A stretch of DNA of 64,000 nucleotides from Chitinophagaceae bacterium (GTDB lineage Bacteria; Bacteroidota; Bacteroidia; Chitinophagales; Chitinophagaceae). The notes under the pieces were generated by a model. That model saw nothing but the letters and a program-made list of their open reading frames with translations, did not search any database and had not been told where the DNA came from. The position numbers were made by a program, and so were the translations under genes. Of this stretch, positions 56,885 to 64,000 are shown piece after piece. Each line of letters begins with the position of its first letter. Position 1 is the first letter of the stretch. The stretch spans positions 62,001 to 126,000 of the forward strand of contig JABFRU010000011.1 in the NCBI GenBank assembly GCA_013140985.1, in the 5' to 3' direction.

Positions 56885-57667
56885 ATGAGAAAAATTCTTT
56901 TGTTGTCATTCATTATTCTTTCGTTTGATTGTTTAGCGCAACCTTTCGGCGCTTTTTATGTATCGGCCAGAACAGGTTTAAGCATTCGGGAAAAGCCGGA
57001 TGCCGCTTCTAAAGTGCTGGAAAAAATTCCTTATGGTACAAAGATCACCACTCTTGATGATGGCGGCGAATGGAAAGATATTGTAACAGAAGGCATGACC
57101 GGCTATTGGAGAAAAGTAACATTCAATAACAAAACCGGATATATTGTTGACAGCTATTTATCTCCCTGGGCTCCGCCGAAACTCGCTACCATTAAAGACA
57201 TGAAACAATACCTGGGACAGGTTTCTCTTCCGGCCGGGGCAAAAGTAGTGACCAGATCCGGCACGATGACCCAAATAACAGAAAGCGGATGGGAGCTTAC
57301 CAAACAGTTGTATAAAAATGGCGCCGAATATCACCAGTTCTATGCTTATGAATATAGCGCTGATACCTATTTTTTACCCGGCTATTCTATTCAGCAGGGG
57401 TTTGTGCTTTGCCGCCTGATCCCGGAGTTTAAAGACATATTCGGAGAAAAAGATGAGTTCCCCCTCACCAGCAAAAAATTTACCAAAGACGGAAAGGAGT
57501 ATGAAATAAAAGTTCATCGCCCTATGGGAGACGGCGCCGATTCCGGTGATACAAGTCCTTTCTCCATAGAAAAAATTGAAATAAGTTTTGAGGACGGCGC
57601 TTATTACCAGTTTGAAATGTATATGCTGGAAAATCAGCTGGTGATCTTTTTTAGCGCAGGAGTATAG
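56885..57667 (+). CDS. SH3 domain-containing secreted protein
   Basis: Signal peptide; VSARTGLSIREKPDAASKVLEKIPYGTKITTLDDG. Confidence 0.8.
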   Translation: MRKILLLSFIILSFDCLAQPFGAFYVSARTGLSIREKPDAASKVLEKIPYGTKITTLDDGGEWKDIVTEGMTGYWRKVTFNNKTGYIVDSYLSPWAPPKLATIKDMKQYLGQVSLPAGAKVVTRSGTMTQITESGWELTKQLYKNGAEYHQFYAYEYSADTYFLPGYSIQQGFVLCRLIPEFKDIFGEKDEFPLTSKKFTKDGKEYEIKVHRPMGDGADSGDTSPFSIEKIEISFEDGAYYQFEMYMLENQLVIFFSAGV

Positions 57668-57690
57668 GCTATTAACAAATTACTATTTGA

Positions 57691-58407
57691 ATGAAGAAAG
57701 TTGCAATGATACCGGCAAGATATGCCGCCACAAGGTTCCCTGCGAAGTTGATGCAAATGCTCGGTAATAAAACTGTTATCCGTCATACCTATGATAATAC
57801 GGTAGCTACAGGCTTATTTGATGAAGTGATCGTTGTAACCGACAGCAAAATTATTTTTGATGAGATCGTTTCCAATGGCGGCAAAGCAAAGATGAGTGTA
57901 AAAGAACATGAAAGCGGTAGTGATCGTATTGCAGAAGCTGCGGCTGATATGAATGTTGACATCATTGTAAATGTGCAGGGCGATGAGCCTTTTGTAAAAA
58001 AAGAACCGCTGGAGAAATTATTAAAACAATTTGATGATCCTTCCGTACAGGTCGCTTCATTGATGCAAATAATTACAGACCGGGATGATATCATGGATCC
58101 GAATTTTGTAAAAGTGGCGGTGGACAAGCAAATGAATTCGCTTTTCTTCAGCCGCAGTGTGATCCCCTATCCGAGAGACAGAGAATATCCAACCAATTAT
58201 TATGAACATATCGGTGTATATGCTTTCCGCAAGCAGGCTTTGATGAATTTTACACAATGGCGAATGTCGCCGCTGGAAGCAGCAGAAAAAATTGAATGCC
58301 TTCGTTATTTGGAGAATGGCATTCCTCTCCGCATGGTGGTGGTAGATTATATGGGAGTAGAGATCGATACTCCGGAAGACCTAGAAAAAGCCAATCGGTT
58401 ATTATAA
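57691..58407 (+). CDS. kdsB: 3-deoxy-manno-octulosonate cytidylyltransferase
   Basis: MIPARYAATRFPAKLMQMLGNKTVIRHTYDNT; VNVQGDEPFV; FSRSVIPYPRD; GVYAFRKQALMNF. Confidence 0.95.
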   Translation: MKKVAMIPARYAATRFPAKLMQMLGNKTVIRHTYDNTVATGLFDEVIVVTDSKIIFDEIVSNGGKAKMSVKEHESGSDRIAEAAADMNVDIIVNVQGDEPFVKKEPLEKLLKQFDDPSVQVASLMQIITDRDDIMDPNFVKVAVDKQMNSLFFSRSVIPYPRDREYPTNYYEHIGVYAFRKQALMNFTQWRMSPLEAAEKIECLRYLENGIPLRMVVVDYMGVEIDTPEDLEKANRLL

Positions 58408-58410
58408 ATG

Positions 58411-58895
58411 TTTAACCACCAAGAACACAGAGTTGATTTTCACTAAGAACACAAAGACATGGCTTATCAGAATATCCCCAAGAGTTAAACCAGCTTTCAA
58501 ATGAAATAATCGGGTTGGCAATAAAGGTACACAAGACTCTGGGTCCGGGGCTTCTGGAACCTTCTTATAAAGAATGTCTTTTTATGAAATATCAGCTGCT
58601 GGATATTTTGTAGAAAAAGAGAAGCCGCTTCCCCTTGTTTACGAAACGGTCAAACTTGATATTGGTTATCGTATTGACCTCCTGGTGGAAAACAAATTGG
58701 TTATAGAAACTAAGGCCGTAGAAGCTTTGGCAGACATACATACAGCACAAATATTAACCTATCTTAAATTATCTGGTAATCGCTTGGGGCTTCTTATTAA
58801 TTTTAATGTCGCCTTACTAAAAAATGGTATCAAGCGGTTGGTATTATAACTTTGTGCCCTCTGTGCAAAGAGCTTTGTGCTCTTTGTGGTAAAAA
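58411..58895. repeat. Inverted-repeat-flanked cassette carrying a GxxExxY gene
   Basis: TTTAACCACCAAGAACACAGAG (58411..) vs reverse complement of the right end TTTTACCACAAAGAGCACAAAG (to 58895): 18/22 matches. Confidence 0.78.
58443..58849 (+). pseudogene. GxxExxY family gene, frameshifted at T5 run 58579-58583
   Basis: Upstream frame ...[34 protein letters not shown] then the +1 frame [88 protein letters not shown]; one missing T restores the family sequence. Confidence 0.82.
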
Positions 58896-58902
58896 GTAAT
58901 TT

Positions 58903-59976
58903 ATGAAGTTTCGCAATTTTAAAATGGTCGGCTATGTAGTATATGGTCGTGGTTGTTTTGGCCAATTAGATGAGATCATTGCACCGCATCGAAAAGATGG
59001 AAAGCCGATGATCTTTTTGGTAGATCACTTCTTCAATGGAAAACCATTGGTTGAAAGAGTTCCTGTTCGTGGAAATGATACAATCATTTTTGCTGATGTG
59101 ACTTATGAACCCAAAACAACTTATGTTGATCAACTGGCCCAACAATTAAAAGATGAATTCGGGACTGTGAGTGGTGTGATCGGTATTGGCGGCGGCAGTA
59201 CCATGGATCTTGCCAAAGCAGTTTCATTGATGATGAATAATCCTGGCTCTTCTGCTGATTACCAGGGATGGGACCTGGTGAAATTTCCGGGAGTTTATAA
59301 AGCAGGCATTCCTACACTCAGCGGAACCGGTGCGGAAGTTTCAAGAACAACGGTGTTAACCGGCCCAACAAAAAAATTAGGAATGAATTCTGACTTCACT
59401 CCTTTTGATCAAATTGTTCTTGATCCTGAATTAACAGCCAATGCTCCGGCCAATCAGCGTTTCTATACCGGCATGGATTGTTATATCCATTGCATTGAAA
59501 GTTTGGAAGGCACTTATCTCAATGAGTTCAGTAAAAGTTATGGCGCTAAAGCATTGGAATTATGCCGTGAAGTATTTGTAAAAAGCAATGAATGGAACAG
59601 CGACTGTGATGATAAATTAATGATGGCTTCTTATGCCGGCGGAATGAGCATTGCTTATTCGCAGGTAGGAGTGGCACATGCGGTAAGTTATGGTTTGAGT
59701 TATTTACTCGGCACCAAACATGGCATTGGTAATTGTATTGTGATGGATCATCTTGAAGAATATTATCCCGAAGGCGTGAAAGAGTTCAAATACATGGTGG
59801 AGAAAAACAATATTGATATTCCCAAAGGCATTTGTAAAAATTTAAGTGATGGTGATTTTGAAAAGATGATGAATGTATCTCTTGGTATGAAACCTCTCTG
59901 GGAAAATGCATTGGGAAAAGATTGGGAAAAGATCATGACGAGGGAAAAACTGAGAGCTTTGTATGAAAAACTATAG
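58903..59976 (+). CDS. Iron-containing alcohol dehydrogenase, KdnB-like (Kdo 8-oxidase candidate)
   Basis: YGRGCFGQLDEIIAPHR, VIGIGGGSTMDLAKAVSLMMNNPGSSADYQGWDLVKFPGVYKAGIPTLSGTGAEVSRTTVLTG; adjacent to kdsB. Confidence 0.83.
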   Translation: MKFRNFKMVGYVVYGRGCFGQLDEIIAPHRKDGKPMIFLVDHFFNGKPLVERVPVRGNDTIIFADVTYEPKTTYVDQLAQQLKDEFGTVSGVIGIGGGSTMDLAKAVSLMMNNPGSSADYQGWDLVKFPGVYKAGIPTLSGTGAEVSRTTVLTGPTKKLGMNSDFTPFDQIVLDPELTANAPANQRFYTGMDCYIHCIESLEGTYLNEFSKSYGAKALELCREVFVKSNEWNSDCDDKLMMASYAGGMSIAYSQVGVAHAVSYGLSYLLGTKHGIGNCIVMDHLEEYYPEGVKEFKYMVEKNNIDIPKGICKNLSDGDFEKMMNVSLGMKPLWENALGKDWEKIMTREKLRALYEKL

Positions 59977-59981
59977 GCTTC

Positions 59982-60566
59982 ATGCCTCTTGAAAAAAATA
60001 TCACAGCCATCATCCTCGCCGGAGGCAAAAGCTCCAGGATGGGAACAGAAAAGGGATTAGTGATCTTTAATGGCAAACCGCTTGTTCAACATGTCATTGA
60101 TGCACTGAAAAAAATAACGGACAATATTATTATCATTACGCAAGATCCGGCTTACTCAACATTTGGGCTATCTTGTTATCCCGATATCTATAAAGACAAA
60201 GGAGCACTTGGTGGCATTTATACGGGGTTGGTTAATTCCCCTTCTCAAAAAAATATTGTTGTTGGCTGTGATATGCCATTTCTTTCCCAAAATATTTTGA
60301 ATGGTTTGATTAGTGGCTCTGGTGGCGTTGATGTTCTTTTAACCATGCATAAAGACAAAGCAGAACCACTCTGTTCCATATATGATAAAAGCTGTATCCC
60401 GCATTTCAAAAATTTGATTGAAAAGGATCAACTGAAAATCACTGATGCCATGGCGGGATTGAAACCGGGGACAATTAGTTTTGATAAAGAAGAATGGTTT
60501 ATTGGAAATGAACTTGCCAATATCAATTCAATAAAGGAACTGAAGGAATTTGAAAACAACGGTTAG
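59982..60566 (+). CDS. mobA: Molybdenum cofactor guanylyltransferase
   Basis: ITAIILAGGKSSRMGTEKGLVIFNGKPLVQHVIDAL; GCDMPFLSQNILNGLI. Confidence 0.9.
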   Translation: MPLEKNITAIILAGGKSSRMGTEKGLVIFNGKPLVQHVIDALKKITDNIIIITQDPAYSTFGLSCYPDIYKDKGALGGIYTGLVNSPSQKNIVVGCDMPFLSQNILNGLISGSGGVDVLLTMHKDKAEPLCSIYDKSCIPHFKNLIEKDQLKITDAMAGLKPGTISFDKEEWFIGNELANINSIKELKEFENNG

Positions 60567-60660
60567 TACAATTCGCCTGAAACTATATGGTTCCTGTTAT
60601 GGAAGAACAGGAGTTTTGTAAATAAGAAGGAATAGTAATATCTTTTAAAAAAATAACCTG

Positions 60661-63600
60661 GTGCCGGCTCGCCTCATCATATCTGGTTGCATTTGCAGTT
60701 TGATCTTGCATGCAAATGCCTGTTTGGCACAGCCGGCCTCACCTAAACTGATGCTGCCTATCGGCAGCAAGCTTGAATTATTATCTGCACAGTTCAGCCC
60801 TGACGGAAAAAGAATTGTAACAGCATCCGCAGATAAAACCGCGATGGTCTGGGACGCCGGTTCGGGAAACCTGCTGCTGGTGCTGGATGATCATAAAGAC
60901 CAGGTGTCTTATGCAGAATACAGCCCGGACGGAGAAAAGATAGTAACAGCCTCCTATGATAATCTCATAAGAGTGTGGGATGCTGAAACGGGAGAACAAT
61001 TATATGCACTGAAAGGACATAAAGATTCTGTGTTCTCGGCCCGGTTTAGCCCCGATGGGAGAAAAATTGTTTCCGCATCGGCTGATGGCACAGCCAAATT
61101 ATGGGATGCCGCCACCCGAAGGCTTATTGCAAATTTAGATGGCCATGAAGCCAAAGTAAATGTTGCGGAGTTTAGTCCTGACGGAAAAAAAATAGTTACT
61201 GCCTCGGTAAATGGTACTGTTGCTATCTGGGATGCAAAGACCGGGGAGGGAAAATATTTAGGAGGTAAACCCGAAGACCAGCACAGGCGTTCGGTAACAT
61301 CGGCAAAATTCAGCCCGGATAACAATTTTATTGTAACTGCCTCATGGGATAAAACAGCAAAGATCTGGGACGTTAAATCCGGAAAACTTTTACAAACACT
61401 GCAAAAACATTCTGATTGGGTGAATTCAGCAGCATTCGGTCCTGATGGGAAAAAAGTGGTAACATCCTCCACGGATAAAAAAGCAATGATTTGGAATGCG
61501 GCTGATGGAAAATTGATATGGACATTGGAGGGTCATAGCAAATCAGTAAGATCTGCCCAATTTTCACCGGATGGAAAAAAAATTATCACCACCTCGTTTG
61601 ATTTTACCAGCAGAATATGGGATGGGGCAACTGGTCATGCTGATACGATCTTGACGGGACATAAAAGAACTGTTTGGTCTGCTGCATTCAGCAAAGACAG
61701 CACAAAAGTTGTTACTGCTTCTTATGATGGCACAGCCAAAGTGTGGGATTGGGCAACCGGCTCTTTGTTAACCGATCTGAAAGGGCATACTAATTGGGTT
61801 TACTCTGCTTTATTTTCTCCTGATGGGAAAAAAATTGTAACGGCTACAGATGATAGTACAGCTAAAATATGGGATGCAGTAACAGGAGATCTCCTGGTAA
61901 ATTTGAGAGGAAATAGCGGATGGGTGCTGTCGGCGAAGTTCAGCCCCGACGGGAAAAAAATAATAGCCACCTATAAAGACAGTACAGTTAAAATCTGGAA
62001 TGCCGGCAGCGGAATTATGGAAACCAGTTTTAGCACCAGGAGATCGAGATTTAAATATGCTGATTATAGTGAGGACGGAAAAAAAGCGGCACTTGTCACG
62101 GGCACGGATTCAATCAGGATTTACGATGCGTTTACTTTTGATACCATCCATGCAAGACTCTGGCATAACGGGGTTTCATCAGCCAAATTCAGCCCGGATG
62201 GTTTAAGAATTATTATAGCATCAGAAAGAGATTCAACAGCAAGGATCTTTGAAACAACAAGCGGAAAATTATTACAAACATTAACCGGTCATGATGATGG
62301 GATGTTATTTGCTGCATTTGGCCCGGACAATAATAAAATTGTAACCACCTCTTTAGACCGGACAGCCATAATCTGGAACAGCGCCGGCATTGCGCTGGAT
62401 ACTTTGATAGGTCATACTGAAAAAGTGATCTGCGCTTCTTTCAGTCCCGATAGTAAAAAACTTGTTACCGCTTCAGAAGATAAAACGGCAAAAGTCTGGA
62501 ACCTGGTCAGCGGCAAACTTCTGTTTACACTAAAAGGCCATAAGGATTGGGTCAATACTGCACAGTTTGATTCCGCAGGAAAAAAAATAATTACAGCATC
62601 AGGTGATAATACCGTTAAAGTCTGGAATGCGGATAATGGAAAGCTGCTTTATACTTTTTTTGCCGTGGACAGTACCGATTATTTAGTGGTTGATCCTTCC
62701 AATCATTTTGATGGCACCGAGAATGCCCGCAACCTTCTTTATTTTACCTGCGGTTCAGAAAAAATAGGCCTCGACCAGGTAAAGGGAGATCTCTGGGTTC
62801 CCAATCTTGCTGAAAGGTTGAATAAAGGTGAGATTATCAAAGAAAAAACGCTGGACCAGCTTGATGTGTGCGGACGCATACCAGAAGTAGAAGTCACCGG
62901 GAGTTCAAACAATGTTTTTCAGTTTAGCATCACCCCCGGCCGCGATAGTTTAGGTGAAACCGTCTTATTCGTTAATGGCATTGAAACGGCCAGGTATAAA
63001 AAAGAGCAGCTGAAAAATAATAACGCTGTGTTTGAATTAGACGTAAGCATGGATTCGCTGAAAAGATTCCTTGTGGCCAATGAAGATAATCTTGTATCCG
63101 TAAAAACATATACGGCAGGCAATACCATTTCTTCCAATGAAGCTAAAATCACAATTGAAAAAGATAGTATCCGGTCTGTTGATAAACCCAATTTTTATGC
63201 AGTACTGATCGGCACCAGCCAGTATAAAAAGCAAATTACAAACAGCGAAACCTTTTTTGACGCGGACATAAGCCTTACTTACCCGGCCATTGATGCAAAA
63301 GCTGTTTCTCAAACAGTGGAAAGAGCCGCCAAAAAAATGTATGGTGATGATCATGTCTTTATGTTCACCCTGACAACCGACAGCACCGATGTACTGAGAC
63401 CTGATAAAAGAACTATAAAACTTATCCTGGATTCCATAGGAAAAAAAGCAACGGCCAATGATATCCTGCTCCTGTTTTTATCCGGACATGGAGTAGTAGA
63501 TGATGAAGACAATGCAGGCCGGTTTTATTACATGACGAAAGATGCGTCCAGTCTCATGGATGAAAAACAATTTTCTGAAGTGGGTATAAGTACTGAAACA

Positions 63601-64000
63601 TTGATGGAATGGATCAGCCCAAAAAACATCCCTGCGCAAAAAAGGATCTTGATACTGGATGCCTGCCATAGCGGCCAGGTCATTAATGACCTGCTGGGGG
63701 CGCATGAGGTCAAAGTAATGGATAAACTGAGCGAAAGGTCGGGCCTGTTCATTTTATCTGCATCGGCCAGCAAACAAAGTGCTTTTGAATCTGATGAGTA
63801 TGAGCATGGCTATCTCACCTATTCTTTATTAAAGGTCATTAAACAACAACCGGATATACTGGATTCAGGAAAAAACCTGAATATAAGCCGGTGGTTCAAT
63901 GCGGCAGGAAGATCGGTGAATGCAATGGCTGAAGAAGAAGGCCGCAGCCAGAAGACCCAGATCTTTTCAGTGATCGATTTCAATATCGGCGAAGTGGACT
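60661..64000 (+). CDS. WD40-repeat caspase-like (peptidase C14) protein, truncated by window end
   Basis: Continuous open frame from GTG 60661 to 64000; about 15 WD40-like units ('FSPDGKKIVTAS.D.TAKIWDA'); caspase p20-like FYAVLIGTSQY..., LLLFLSGHGVVDDED, RILILDACHSGQ. Confidence 0.9.
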   Translation, partial: MPARLIISGCICSLILHANACLAQPASPKLMLPIGSKLELLSAQFSPDGKRIVTASADKTAMVWDAGSGNLLLVLDDHKDQVSYAEYSPDGEKIVTASYDNLIRVWDAETGEQLYALKGHKDSVFSARFSPDGRKIVSASADGTAKLWDAATRRLIANLDGHEAKVNVAEFSPDGKKIVTASVNGTVAIWDAKTGEGKYLGGKPEDQHRRSVTSAKFSPDNNFIVTASWDKTAKIWDVKSGKLLQTLQKHSDWVNSAAFGPDGKKVVTSSTDKKAMIWNAADGKLIWTLEGHSKSVRSAQFSPDGKKIITTSFDFTSRIWDGATGHADTILTGHKRTVWSAAFSKDSTKVVTASYDGTAKVWDWATGSLLTDLKGHTNWVYSALFSPDGKKIVTATDDSTAKIWDAVTGDLLVNLRGNSGWVLSAKFSPDGKKIIATYKDSTVKIWNAGSGIMETSFSTRRSRFKYADYSEDGKKAALVTGTDSIRIYDAFTFDTIHARLWHNGVSSAKFSPDGLRIIIASERDSTARIFETTSGKLLQTLTGHDDGMLFAAFGPDNNKIVTTSLDRTAIIWNSAGIALDTLIGHTEKVICASFSPDSKKLVTASEDKTAKVWNLVSGKLLFTLKGHKDWVNTAQFDSAGKKIITASGDNTVKVWNADNGKLLYTFFAVDSTDYLVVDPSNHFDGTENARNLLYFTCGSEKIGLDQVKGDLWVPNLAERLNKGEIIKEKTLDQLDVCGRIPEVEVTGSSNNVFQFSITPGRDSLGETVLFVNGIETARYKKEQLKNNNAVFELDVSMDSLKRFLVANEDNLVSVKTYTAGNTISSNEAKITIEKDSIRSVDKPNFYAVLIGTSQYKKQITNSETFFDADISLTYPAIDAKAVSQTVERAAKKMYGDDHVFMFTLTTDSTDVLRPDKRTIKLILDSIGKKATANDILLLFLSGHGVVDDEDNAGRFYYMTKDASSLMDEKQFSEVGISTETLMEWISPKNIPAQKRILILDACHSGQVINDLLGAHEVKVMDKLSERSGLFILSASASKQSAFESDEYEHGYLTYSLLKVIKQQPDILDSGKNLNISRWFNAAGRSVNAMAEEEGRSQKTQIFSVIDFNIGEVD

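Noticed and set aside
60781-63773. Minus-strand ORFs at 60781..60999, 60954..61472, 62919..63354 and 63478..63773
   Set aside because: Antisense to the continuous WD40-caspase frame, which shows strong domain signatures.
1-64000. tRNA/rRNA genes, prophage, IS transposases, CRISPR
   Set aside because: No characteristic sequence or protein signatures were noticed anywhere in the window.

Overview
This looks like a chromosomal segment of a Bacteroidota bacterium (Chitinophagaceae-like by protein flavour: T9SS sorting domains, PorP/SprF, RecX, DnaN, KdsB, TTG/GTG starts). About 43 genes are supportable. They include xdhB/M50-like/xdhC, paired M23 peptidases, PnuC + NadR-like kinase, MtgA, GH3, ThiL, S41 peptidase, nitrilase, PorP/SprF, two CHU_C-type T9SS cargo proteins, two two-component systems with Reg_prop sensors, RecX, an HtrA-like protease, DnaN, KdsB + KdnB-like ADH and MobA. 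A large WD40-caspase gene runs off the right edge and is absent from the supplied ORF track. Two things stand out. (1) A tight five-gene minus-strand operon (about 45859->33211) encodes secreted/surface proteins. They share a recurring 'FRWTP..YRLRVWQLMQGQ..GPCxPPYLCDFIW' module and Cys-rich domains, and one carries nine 'GDPVHGVDIKLG' repeats plus six 'DKELDKNQPQSKAL' repeats. A LytTR regulator/sensor pair lies immediately upstream, and a perfect 12-bp direct repeat at 21-bp spacing sits in the intergenic region. (2) The window carries many palindromic/inverted 'word-repeat' elements of several sequence families. Some are solo, two are inserted in frame inside conserved enzyme genes (NadR-like and nitrilase), and three form inverted-repeat-flanked cassettes around small orphan genes (two four-helix-bundle genes and a frameshifted GxxExxY gene). 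No rRNA, tRNA, CRISPR, phage or IS transposase was seen.
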